Part shown: in pieces, positions 10,599 to 18,630 of the stretch
Layout: the number at the start of each line of letters is the position of its first letter
How positions within the stretch are numbered: position 1 is the first letter of the stretch
Source: Takakia lepidozioides
Lineage: Eukaryota; Streptophyta; Takakiopsida; Takakiales; Takakiaceae
Length of the DNA stretch: 64,000 nucleotides
Direction: 5' to 3'
Assembly: GCA_030704615.1 (NCBI GenBank)
Contig: CM060734.1
Span: 52,838,042-52,902,041 of the forward strand
Program-made: the position numbers and the translations under genes
The notes under the pieces: generated by a model
Database searches by the model: none
Seen by the model: the letters and a program-made list of their open reading frames with translations, nothing else
What the model was told of the DNA's origin: nothing

Positions 10599-12122
10599 TC
10601 ATCCATTTTCCTGAAGTTTTATGTGTCCACTTGTCACTGATTCTATGGTTCGTGTAATTTTAGTAGGCTGCGTTGAGCTGTGACAGGCTGTGTCATACTG
10701 TGTTACCCTGTGATAGGCTGTGATGCACTGTGGTAAGCTGTGATAGGCTGTGACACGCTGTGGTATGTTGTTATAGGCTGTGTTGCGTCGTGATGGGCTG
10801 TGATAGGCTGTGTCACGTTGTGATGGCGTTGTGTTGGCTGTGTTACGTTTGTTTTGCCCACCCTGGTCGTATATGCTGGGCCTAGCAACTAGTGTTCCAT
10901 ACTCCGTTCGTAACACTGGTGCAGCCCGTGACTGCTCTTGCGGTTCAACATGCAAATCATGCTGCAGGGGTTTGTCATGGATACCACTGTACCCCTTCAA
11001 CTTATTTGCATTCACTCTTCCCAGCATTTCTTTGTTAATGGTTTGTAACATGGCGGTGTTGTTATCATACATCTTTTGTATGACATAAGGTCCTTTCCAC
11101 GGTGATTTGAGCTTAGAAGCTTGAATCTTTCCTTTCTTCTGCAACCATAGAACCAAATCCCCCGTCTTAAAAGTCTTTAACTTGCCTTCATCAAACTGTT
11201 CCTTTCGCTTCATCTGAATTCTGGTCATATTATCAGCTGCATCAGCACGTACTTCTTCCACATGGTATAATTCATGTTTCCTGACCTTGATGGAGTCTTG
11301 CAATTCCATTCTTTTTCCCCACTCCGTTCTCATGGTAGGTAACAGGAATTCCACTGGAAGTAAGGCTTCCATACCATAAACTAATTGGAATGGTGTATAC
11401 TTAGTCGTGACTTTATATGAAGTCCTGTATGACCACAAAGCTGTCAGCAGCTTTGTATCCCAATCCGTTCTGTTTGCATTGACTATCTTAGCCAAGATAG
11501 TACATAGTATTTTGTTGGTAGCCTCTGCCTGCCCATTACCCTGTGGGTAATATGTTGTACTCTTTCTATGCACAATCATAAACTCTTTAGTCAACAACTC
11601 AATGGTCTCATTCATGAAGTGACTTCCTTGATCACTGATAAATTCTAAGGGACATCCAAATCGTGTAAGTATGTTCTCGTACAGGAACCTTGCTGTGGAC
11701 TTGGCTGTGTTGTCCCTCAAAGCTTTAGCTTCCACCCACTTTGTAGTATAATCAGTGGCTGTAATTATGTACCTGTTTCGTGTATTCTTGGATGGTGGAT
11801 TAATTGGTCCAACAAAGTCTAGTCCCCATTTCTGAAATGGTTCCGTAGGCATTGTAGGATGCAAGGCCATTCTTCCAGATCTCTGCAAAGGTCCTAGCCT
11901 CTGACATTCATCACACTTCTGACAATACTCATGTACATCTTTGAACAAAGTAGGCCACCAGTATCCTGCGAGTAGTATCTTTCTACTGGTAGTCTCTTCT
12001 CCAAAATGACCTCCAGCCACTCCTTTATGAACTTCCTCCAAGACTTTATTTACTTCATGGTGGTACAAGCATCGTTTTAGTACTCCATCAGGTCCTAACT
12101 TATACATTCTGCTTCCTACCAT
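10599..12122 (-). CDS. Pol: integrase, with repeat-encoded C-terminus
   Basis: Inserts element DNA into the host genome. The HHCC zinc module (H22/H23 region to CQKCDEC) spans about residues 20-75. The core is at about 90-270 with WGLDFVGPINP, ITATDYTTKW (first D), FISDQGSHFMN (second D) and YPQGNGQAEATNKIL (E). A GPYVIQKMYDN-type C-terminal domain lies at about 340-375. No chromodomain follows. Instead the frame runs through a 10-bp tandem array giving TAYHS and TQPIT-like repeats, so the true end may lie earlier, around residue 400. Confidence 0.9.
   Translation of the reverse strand: MVGSRMYKLGPDGVLKRCLYHHEVNKVLEEVHKGVAGGHFGEETTSRKILLAGYWWPTLFKDVHEYCQKCDECQRLGPLQRSGRMALHPTMPTEPFQKWGLDFVGPINPPSKNTRNRYIITATDYTTKWVEAKALRDNTAKSTARFLYENILTRFGCPLEFISDQGSHFMNETIELLTKEFMIVHRKSTTYYPQGNGQAEATNKILCTILAKIVNANRTDWDTKLLTALWSYRTSYKVTTKYTPFQLVYGMEALLPVEFLLPTMRTEWGKRMELQDSIKVRKHELYHVEEVRADAADNMTRIQMKRKEQFDEGKLKTFKTGDLVLWLQKKGKIQASKLKSPWKGPYVIQKMYDNNTAMLQTINKEMLGRVNANKLKGYSGIHDKPLQHDLHVEPQEQSRAAPVLRTEYGTLVARPSIYDQGGQNKRNTANTTPSQRDTAYHSPSRRNTAYNNIPQRVTAYHSLPQCITAYHRVTQYDTACHSSTQPTKITRTIESVTSGHIKLQENG
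10670..10850. repeat. 10-bp tandem array GGCTGTGATA in the integrase 3' end
   Basis: About 18 degenerate 10-bp units (GGCTGTGATA, CACTGTGGTA, TGTTGTTATA and similar). A period of 10 is not a multiple of three, so each frame gives a 10-residue peptide repeat. The core word GGCTGTG is shared with the LTR array of the same element. Confidence 0.8.
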
Positions 12123-12895
12123 AGTATAAGGTAAACTCTGATAGCAATTCTCTTCCTCTGCTCCTTACCATAACTAGGTGGGCACTGACCATGAGCAAGG
12201 TAGTATCTGATTGGCCACTGCCAATCTAACCATTCATCTGCACTTCCTTGCACCTCCATTACAAATAAACTCGCATCAGGTAACTGATCGTCCACTCCTG
12301 TGGCGGCCTCTCCTGTTGTTAGTCGTGACAAATGATCTGCCACAAGATGCAAACGGCCAGGCTTGTAAATAACCTCGAACTCAAACTCATGCAAGATTAT
12401 TAACCACCTCGCTATCCTTCCACTTATCAAAGGTTTGTTCACCAGATATATCAGAGCCTGGTGATCCACATAAAACATAAACTTTCTTCCCAATAGGTAA
12501 TGCCTGAATTTCTTGACTGCATAAATCATTGCCAATGCTTCTCTTTCCGTTGTACTATAGTTCCTCTCAGCACTGTTCATCAATCGGCTAGCATAGTACA
12601 CAGGTGAATCTATATTTCCTGTAACATTCTGGGCTAACACCGCACCCAACGCTTCTCCTGATGCATCGCAGTGAACATGAAATACTACATGCCAGTGAGG
12701 GTTAATCAGCACAGGTGTAGTTGTTACTGACAGTGTAAGTTCCTCAAACGCCTGTTGACATTCAGCTGTCCAGGCAAACACTGCATCTTTCTTCAGAAGC
12801 TTGCTCAATGGTGCTGCTATTTGTGCATACCTTTTGACAAATCTTCTGTAATAACTGGTTTGCCCAACGAATCTCCTTAAACTCTTAACATTCAC
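12116..12895 (-). CDS. Pol: RNase H
   Basis: Degrades the RNA strand during reverse transcription. After LRRFVGQTSYYRRFVK (RT thumb/connection), the RNase H core shows HVHCDASGEALGAVLAQ, YYASRLMNSAERNYSTTERE and FMFYVDHQALIYL, which supply the catalytic D, E and D. The C-terminal VIYKPGRLHLVADHLSR is the usual close of the domain. A frame break of one base separates it from integrase near 12130. Confidence 0.92.
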   Translation of the reverse strand: MNVKSLRRFVGQTSYYRRFVKRYAQIAAPLSKLLKKDAVFAWTAECQQAFEELTLSVTTTPVLINPHWHVVFHVHCDASGEALGAVLAQNVTGNIDSPVYYASRLMNSAERNYSTTEREALAMIYAVKKFRHYLLGRKFMFYVDHQALIYLVNKPLISGRIARWLIILHEFEFEVIYKPGRLHLVADHLSRLTTGEAATGVDDQLPDASLFVMEVQGSADEWLDWQWPIRYYLAHGQCPPSYGKEQRKRIAIRVYLILW

Positions 12896-13707
12896 TGGTG
12901 GTGGAGAGACTTTAATGGACTCTGTCTTCTGGGATCCACAAGAAGTCCCTTCTTACACACAATGTGTCCCAGAAGCACCCCTGAGTTCACACAGAAAGTA
13001 CACTTCTCTGGATTCAAGCCCAGACCTCTCATCCTGCATCTGGCCAGGCATAACTCCAATTTATGCAAGTGCTCCTTCTTAGAGCTGTACACACTGAAAT
13101 CATCCAAAAACACCTGCATGAAATCATCCAGATACTCATGAAAAGATTCACTTATCACTCTCTGAAAGGTCGCTGGTGCATTACAAAGTCCAAAGGGCAT
13201 GACTTTGTATGCATAAGCCCCCCAGTCTGTGATGAAAGCTGTTTTCCCTTGGTCTTCTTCTGCCACTTGCACTTGATTATAACCACTGAAGCCATCCATG
13301 AATGAGTACATCTCATGGCCAGCCACAGTGTCTAATACTGCTTCTGTGAATGGCAAAGGGAAAGGATCTTTCTTCGTACAAGCATTCAGCTTCTTATAGT
13401 TCACACATACTCTTAGCTTGCCATTCTTCTTTGGAACTATAACAATGGGTGACAACCAAGTTGTATACTCTATTGGGTATATAAACTTAGCCTCAGCCAA
13501 CTTCTTTATCTCTTCTCCAACCTTCTGTGCGTAGTTGGGATTCATTCTATACCTCGCCTGTTTGATTGGTACTGACCCTGGTTCCAGTTCAATCTTATGC
13601 TGACAGACTTCAGGTGGTATCCCTTTTAGATCCTCATAGCTCCAAGCAAATACATCTCTATATTTGATGAACAAGCTTTTAGCTTCTTCGAAGAATTCCG
13701 GCTCCAA
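12892..13707 (-). CDS. Pol: reverse transcriptase
   Basis: Copies element RNA into DNA. Visible blocks are KQARYRMNP, WLSPIVIVPKKNGKLRVCVNYKKLN, FPLPFTEAVLD, FSGYNQVQVAEED, MPFGLCNAPATFQR, and the active site VFLDDFSVYS (L-D-D form, common outside chromoviruses). It stays open to 12892. The RNase H frame picks up near 12930 after a single missing base, where the last residues of this frame stop matching the family. Confidence 0.92.
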   Translation of the reverse strand: MEPEFFEEAKSLFIKYRDVFAWSYEDLKGIPPEVCQHKIELEPGSVPIKQARYRMNPNYAQKVGEEIKKLAEAKFIYPIEYTTWLSPIVIVPKKNGKLRVCVNYKKLNACTKKDPFPLPFTEAVLDTVAGHEMYSFMDGFSGYNQVQVAEEDQGKTAFITDWGAYAYKVMPFGLCNAPATFQRVISESFHEYLDDFMQVFLDDFSVYSSKKEHLHKLELCLARCRMRGLGLNPEKCTFCVNSGVLLGHIVCKKGLLVDPRRQSPLKSLHHQ

Positions 13708-15020
13708 TCAGCTCCTACTTTCACCATTCTCGGTTCCTCCTGAGTTCCCACATTTACTTCTCTCACCTGCTCATCAGCTGTGATTGTCCAACCAGTCACC
13801 ACTTCATCATTTAAGCTCACAGTGGCTGGTTCTTCTAGGATTTCTATCTCTCCCTCCTTTTCTTCATAGAAATGTGGTGGGTAACAGTTGGTTTCCTCTT
13901 CAATTGGTGTTGCCGACACTACACCACAGCAGATACCTCTTAAACAACTTAGGCTTTCCAGCCGCATCTCCGCAACCTGCTCCCATTCTGGGTGTGCAGC
14001 AAATAGGGTAGCTTCCTGCTCCTCATCCAGTCCTCCTCTCCAGTCATACTCTCTGACTCCTCGAGGTTTTCTTGTAGCAGGTAATCTACTAGATTTCTTT
14101 GTGGTAATTTGTATCTCGTGCATCCCATTATGCACAGTTAGTAACTGAGAATTCCAGTCATGGAATACCCTGGCCTGTTTCAGCCATGGACGTCCCAATA
14201 ATAAGGAGTAAGCCTCCATGACTTCATCCATTTTTAATACAGTTACTGTGATCATAAAGATCATTTTCTGTATCTGTATCTTAACTCCTCTTATTAATCC
14301 CAATGGCTGTACACTTCTTTGATCTGCCATTGTTACTGTAAATGGGGCTGGTTTCATGTTACTTAGACCAAGCTTCTTCCTTAATTGGTCTGTCATGATA
14401 TTTACTCCAGAACCACCATCTATCAGTACATCAGTTAGTTCTGTGCTTCCAATTCTCAATTGGATTACTGGCATAGAATCATCAAAGTCCATGACTGGTT
14501 CTCGCCCTTCCGGCTTCACATTATAACTGGTCACCTTGCTGTTCAGGTCTGTGTTTCCTGTTTCTTGGGCAATTCGATTGATTGCCTGATACAGCCTGTG
14601 CCTACAATAAGGTGCCACAGCTAATAGCTGTCCAATGGTAATTTCTGCTTTGGTCTGACATATTACTGCAGCCAAAGTCTCTTCATTACTTTGCATGTCT
14701 GCATCTTTTTTTTTCCTTTCTTCCTCACTCCCTTCTTTTTCTCCATCCGAATCAGAGGAATCTGCCACAGGAATATCAGTACTCTTTTGCATTTCCCTTA
14801 TAGTATCTGCCACTTCCTTGTGCAGTTCCCTCTCATCTTTCCAAGTCTCTTCATCTTCAGGCATATCATTGCCACTTCCATTCTCATCTTCTTCCTCTTC
14901 TACTGGAGGTATTAGTTTGGCTTTACTTCTTGTTACTATCATTGTACTTACTTCTGGTACAACACATGGCCTAACCATGTGAGCTGCCACCACTGGGCCC
15001 TCATTCACAGGAGCTCTCAT
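13626..15020 (-). CDS. Pol: aspartic protease region, 464 aa
   Basis: Cleaves the polyprotein. An acidic N-terminal part is followed by the protease core at about residues 190-300 with VLIDGGSGVNIM (D-G-G-S-G active site, a form common in Athila/Tat elements) and a later YSLLLGRPWLKQ, matching the ILG/LLG motif. The C-terminal part (about 300-464) links to RT. It overlaps the RT frame start by about 80 bases in another frame, which marks a frame break near 13700. Confidence 0.85.
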   Translation of the reverse strand: MRAPVNEGPVVAAHMVRPCVVPEVSTMIVTRSKAKLIPPVEEEEDENGSGNDMPEDEETWKDERELHKEVADTIREMQKSTDIPVADSSDSDGEKEGSEEERKKKDADMQSNEETLAAVICQTKAEITIGQLLAVAPYCRHRLYQAINRIAQETGNTDLNSKVTSYNVKPEGREPVMDFDDSMPVIQLRIGSTELTDVLIDGGSGVNIMTDQLRKKLGLSNMKPAPFTVTMADQRSVQPLGLIRGVKIQIQKMIFMITVTVLKMDEVMEAYSLLLGRPWLKQARVFHDWNSQLLTVHNGMHEIQITTKKSSRLPATRKPRGVREYDWRGGLDEEQEATLFAAHPEWEQVAEMRLESLSCLRGICCGVVSATPIEEETNCYPPHFYEEKEGEIEILEEPATVSLNDEVVTGWTITADEQVREVNVGTQEEPRMVKVGADWSRNSSKKLKACSSNIEMYLLGAMRI

Positions 15021-15034
15021 CTCATTCTGGTGTC

Positions 15035-15556
15035 TTATCCAGAATGAACAGGCTGCCTTGCGATGTCCTGGCTGATTACAATAGTAACATAGCTCTTCAC
15101 CATTGGGTCCTCGCCCTTGGTCTGTTCTTGGATTATTTCTATAATCCTGATTCCCGGGTTGGTAATTCCCCCTTGGGTTACCCTGATAGTTGCCTCTGGA
15201 ATTCCTTGGTAATTCCCTCTTGAATTACCTCTCCCTTCCATGCCATTGTTATAACCACCAGACCTACCATAGTGGTCCTGATCATTATTTCTTCTTGGCT
15301 GGGGCTGCACCTGATGCACCCTTACTTGCCTAGGTTCTCTTGCAGCTGTCCTTCTGTTGTAGTAACAATTCTCAGTAGAATGGTTATCCATTTTACAGAT
15401 AGTACAGTGTTTCTCCTTCATGTGGCATTCTGTGGTGGTATGGCCTTCATTCTGGCATTTTGCACACCATACACCCTTCCTCCAATGTGTTGCAGCCTCT
15501 GTGGCATACTTCTTCAAGATTTCTTCCAATTTTTTTTCATAGTTATCCCTCTTCAA
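15035..15556 (-). CDS. Nucleocapsid zinc-knuckle region
   Basis: Continuation of Gag in another frame. Two CCHC-like knuckles are adjacent (CAKCQNEGHTTTEC and CTICKMDNHSTENC, near residues 30-70), followed by an Arg/Gly/Asn-rich stretch typical of nucleic-acid binding. A third knuckle, CYYCNQPGHRKAAC, lies at about 15045-15090 in the protease frame, so the true protein shifts frame here. It would bind the element RNA for packaging. Confidence 0.75.
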   Translation of the reverse strand: MKRDNYEKKLEEILKKYATEAATHWRKGVWCAKCQNEGHTTTECHMKEKHCTICKMDNHSTENCYYNRRTAAREPRQVRVHQVQPQPRRNNDQDHYGRSGGYNNGMEGRGNSRGNYQGIPEATIRVTQGGITNPGIRIIEIIQEQTKGEDPMVKSYVTIVISQDIARQPVHSG

Positions 15557-16983
15557 CTTCTCCTTCTCTTACTCTTTCTTTTTAGTTCTTGCTCTTCTTC
15601 TTCATCTGACTCATCCTCAGAGTCCTCATCTTCTTTTTTCTCTCTCCTGAGCATTCCCAATTGCTCAATTCTGTTCGCAGTTTCAAATGCCTCTTCCACT
15701 GTATTATGGGGTAACATATCCACTTTCTTTTGCAACTCTGGTCTTAATCCACTCACAAACCAAGTCTTCTGTAAACCGGGCGCTGGTACTGCAGCCAGCT
15801 TTTTCATCATCAATTCCATCTTCTCCATATACTCTTCAACAGTTTCATGCTTCTTCTGCTTCAGCTGTTGTAAACTTCCATATACTTCATCCTCAGTTTT
15901 ACTTGTCCTGAACCTATTTCGAAATGCTGTATTCAAGCCATTCCAGGTTAGGAAATGATTATCAGGGAATCTTGCATACCATTCACTTGCTTTTTTGATA
16001 AGTGAACAAGGAAACAGTCTCATCTTGGCATCATCGCCATTCTCATTGTTCACTATACACATGTGCTCAAATTGGCTAATGTGTACATCGGGATCCCCTT
16101 TTCCTGAATATATTGGAAAGGGTGGTTTTGCCCGTGTTGGTTGTAACGCCATCTGTGGCCCTACCTTCTGCCCACTGGCAGGTGCTGGCACCCTTGCTGG
16201 TGCTGGTCCTTCTGGACCTGTTGTTTTTGTGGTGGATCTTCCACCAAGTGGTGGCCCTTGAGCACTCCTTGCTTCTGGTCCCACGATATTCACAGTATTC
16301 CCAGCTTCAGTTGCACTACTTCCCACACTCCCTGTCCCCCCAGAGCCAGATCCAGGCAGCCCGCCTGATCCCCCTGAGCCGACACCTTCGTTGGCCTGTG
16401 ATCCAAGTGCTCCACTTGATCCAGGTCCAACGGGTTGGGATGTCCTGGTTGTAGTCTCAACCTCAGCTGTTGGGTCTACTTCTTCATATTCTTCCTCTTC
16501 CAATTTCTTCTCTCTGTTTTCATCCTCCAAGTTCTGCCCTTGGGTTTCTTCTTCACTCATGTAACTCAACTGTAATGGTGTTGGAGAGTCTGAACTCTCC
16601 GTTGGCTCTGCCACATCCTCTTCTCCTTCTTCATCTTCTGCTTCAGAAACTGGAGTTCCTGCTTTTGGTGTTCCATGCCAACTCTTATCAAAGATTTCTG
16701 TCAAGTCTTTTATCCAAGGATGTACTTCAGATCTTTCACCTCGTGATTGATCTTCTTCCTGTACCAATTCCCTTAATCTTTCTTGCAAAGAAACAGAAGG
16801 AGTGGCATCCAACTCTAGTTCTTCCAGTATAGGTGATGCACTTTTTGATCTTGATGGTGTGAGAGGTCCAGATGATTCCCCTATGTCTATTCCTCTCTCC
16901 CAAAGATATGGATAATTAGCTTTCAGATAGCTTTCTCTTTTTGATGAATATCTTTGTCGTCTAGCTTCTCTTTCATCACTCAT
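15553..16983 (-). CDS. Gag capsid polyprotein, 476 aa
   Basis: Structural protein that would form virus-like particles in the cytoplasm. Residues 1-130 are charged, then comes an acidic and Gly/Ser/Pro-rich linker (about 130-290). The Retrotrans_gag core spans about 300-430 (FEHMCIVNN, AKMRLFPCSLIKKASEWYARFP, WNGLNTAFRNRF, LKQKKHETVEEYMEKMELM), where W-Y and F-R-F are the hallmark residues. The C-terminus is a Glu/Asp then Lys/Arg tract (KRKSKRRRS). The frame ends beside the zinc-knuckle frame at 15556, so Gag and nucleocapsid are out of frame by a short overlap. This could be a frameshift signal or a one-base error. Confidence 0.85.
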   Translation of the reverse strand: MSDEREARRQRYSSKRESYLKANYPYLWERGIDIGESSGPLTPSRSKSASPILEELELDATPSVSLQERLRELVQEEDQSRGERSEVHPWIKDLTEIFDKSWHGTPKAGTPVSEAEDEEGEEDVAEPTESSDSPTPLQLSYMSEEETQGQNLEDENREKKLEEEEYEEVDPTAEVETTTRTSQPVGPGSSGALGSQANEGVGSGGSGGLPGSGSGGTGSVGSSATEAGNTVNIVGPEARSAQGPPLGGRSTTKTTGPEGPAPARVPAPASGQKVGPQMALQPTRAKPPFPIYSGKGDPDVHISQFEHMCIVNNENGDDAKMRLFPCSLIKKASEWYARFPDNHFLTWNGLNTAFRNRFRTSKTEDEVYGSLQQLKQKKHETVEEYMEKMELMMKKLAAVPAPGLQKTWFVSGLRPELQKKVDMLPHNTVEEAFETANRIEQLGMLRREKKEDEDSEDESDEEEEQELKRKSKRRRS

Positions 16984-17004
16984 GTCCCATGTCTTTCATT
17001 TCTT

Positions 17005-17700
17005 TTAATGTGGCAATAACCAAAACTCTCTTCTGTAATATCTCTCGTATATGCCTGGGTTTCTTTCAAGCTTCAATGCACCCTTGGCTATACTTGAAGT
17101 CTCCGTTACCATATAACCATATGGCAAACAAGTCTGAAAAGCTGTTCTTGGTGTGAGTTTGATCCACAAAATATCCTTTGGAATCCAATTCTTTACCAGT
17201 ACAAGCTCTTCATGCATATGAGTATAAACATTCACCTTTCTTTCTTCCCAGCCTTCAAACTCTACTCGTTTAATGGATAGCAACGCTATCACATAAACTA
17301 ATGTTGGTAACCAACGTGCTCTTCCTCTACAGGCTACCTGATAAATCTTTATCACTCCTTTCTCCAGACCCCATTCTGGATCAGCATCATGCACTCGTTT
17401 AAGAATATTTTCTTTACATCCGTCTGGCAATTCCAAGAACCTTTGAAAGAATTGTTTGGACAATCTTTCTTCCTTCGTTCCACAGGGAATTTGATTCACT
17501 TCAAGTTCTTTAATGGTCCAACCACCATGATCCCACCAGATGCCTGTCACATCTGGTTGTTCATGTTCCAGGTCCCCAGTATGGTCGCCAAATGTCGCGC
17601 GGCTTTTACTCACCCATCCCTTCGCTATCCGAGGCGGAAATTCCAAGATAGAAGAGTTGGAAATCTCTAAGTACTCAGCCCGCGCAGAACAATCAGTCAT
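17005..17700 (-). CDS. Extra ORF upstream of gag (ORF1), 231 aa, unknown function
   Basis: An open frame before gag, ending 22 bases from the gag start. The first ATG lies at 17700 inside the LTR, so the first 36 or so residues are encoded by U5 and the frame runs on through the PBS (FGDHTGDLEHE). Later starts are possible. The protein is rich in Trp, Glu and Lys (GIWWDHGGWTIKELEV, WLPTLVYVIALL, WGLEKGVIKIYQ) and has no motif I can name. Ogre/Tat elements of seed plants also have an ORF before gag, so position alone suggests a lineage-specific accessory protein. It is intact in this copy although gag-pol is not. Confidence 0.6.
   Translation of the reverse strand: MTDCSARAEYLEISNSSILEFPPRIAKGWVSKSRATFGDHTGDLEHEQPDVTGIWWDHGGWTIKELEVNQIPCGTKEERLSKQFFQRFLELPDGCKENILKRVHDADPEWGLEKGVIKIYQVACRGRARWLPTLVYVIALLSIKRVEFEGWEERKVNVYTHMHEELVLVKNWIPKDILWIKLTPRTAFQTCLPYGYMVTETSSIAKGALKLERNPGIYERYYRREFWLLPH
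17573..17590 (-). other. Primer binding site, tRNA-Arg-like
   Basis: On the minus strand TGGCGACCATACTGGGGA starts two bases inside the 5' LTR. TGGCGAC pairs with a tRNA 3' end ...GTCGCCA, and the pattern resembles plant tRNA-Arg ends as used by Tat/Ogre-type elements. The exact tRNA is inferred from memory. Confidence 0.65.
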
Positions 17701-18625
17701 GACCTACAGCTAGTGTATCATGGGGGTGTTTCCTATGCGTTTCCCTTTTCGCATTCATCTTAGCTACCTTTGGCATTGATAATTAAGTATCAGTTGCTTC
17801 ATCAATCTATCGGTTTCCTTCACTCATCCATTCAATCCACAGCTTCTCTCAGATCTCTCTACACAGTGTGATTGTATCGTATAAGTATCAGATTATGATT
17901 TATCAGGTATCAGGCCGAAGCCATTATGTCTCTAATCTGCTCTACAATATCACTACCGCTTTGCATATAACAAGCATCTACTAATCCTCTTTCCTCCTTC
18001 ATCGTGCTCTCCATCTCTTGCCTCCGATCTCCGCTCCTGCCTGACTCCGAAGTCCCCCTCCGAATAATGATCCTCCTTCATTCCCCGTTTCTCCCTTTAT
18101 CCTCCTATCCGCGGTTCTAACCGTTTCCCTCTCTAACCGTCGTATGTGAACTAACATGTTCCCTTCACAGGTGTTGTTCCCCACAGTCGTTCCCTGTCCT
18201 ACTCTTCGTTCCCTATTATCGTGACAGCTGTGTCAAGCGGTGACTGGCTGTGTTTGGCTGTGTCGGGCTGTGACTGGCTGTGTGGCTGTGCCGGGCTGTG
18301 ACTGGCTGTGTGGGCTGTGTGGGCTGTGTCTGCTGTGACGACTGTGACGGGCTGTGTGGGCTGTGTGGGCTGTGTGGGCTGTGACTGCTGTGACGACTGT
18401 GACGACTGTGACGGGCTGTGTGGGCTGTGTGGGCTGTAACGACTGTGACGGGCTGTGTTGGCTGTGTGGCCTGTGACTGCTGTGTCGGCTGTGTGGGCTA
18501 TGTAACCCCCCTCTACAGTGCGCTGCTGTCACCCCTAAGGCTCCTGTTGGTCTCAGTCTGTGCAAAAATTAAGGGTACCCTACAGATCCCGTATAAGTTT
18601 CTAAGTCCCCTACAGTCCTCTAACA
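17593..18625 (-). repeat. 5' LTR of the 13.3-kb Ty3 element
   Basis: Partner of 5371-6403, same length and almost identical. It should carry the promoter of the element. The start codon of the first ORF (17700) lies inside it, in the U5 part next to the PBS. Confidence 0.95.
18225..18512. repeat. CTGTG-rich minisatellite in the 5' LTR
   Basis: Copy of the array described at 6003-6290. It lies in the U3/R part of the 5' LTR, so it could affect transcription of the element, though no direct sign of this is visible. Confidence 0.85.
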
Positions 18626-18630
18626 GTTAG

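Larger units (their letters stand above)
5366..18630 (-). mobile_element. Complete Ty3/gypsy retrotransposon, Athila/Tat-like, with extra ORFs
   Basis: A full element on the minus strand with 1033-bp LTRs at 5371-6403 and 17593-18625 and a 5-bp target duplication GTTAG at 5366-5370 and 18626-18630. Order in the direction of transcription: LTR, PBS, ORF1 (17700-17005), gag (16983-15553), zinc knuckles (15556-15035), protease (15020-13626), RT (13707-12892), RNase H (12895-12116), integrase (12122-10599), a 3.8-kb extra region (10272-6442), PPT, LTR. Integrase after RNase H places it in Ty3/gypsy. There is no chromodomain, and the long 3' region and DGGSG protease resemble Athila/Tat. By eye I found one LTR difference (6048 A against 18270 G), so the insertion is young, yet several single-base frame breaks interrupt the ORFs. 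Confidence 0.93.

Noticed and set aside
15272-15958. 228-residue Ser/Phe-rich ORF on the plus strand
   Set aside because: Antisense shadow of the gag and zinc-knuckle frames; the richness in Ser and Phe comes from complementing Lys/Glu codons.
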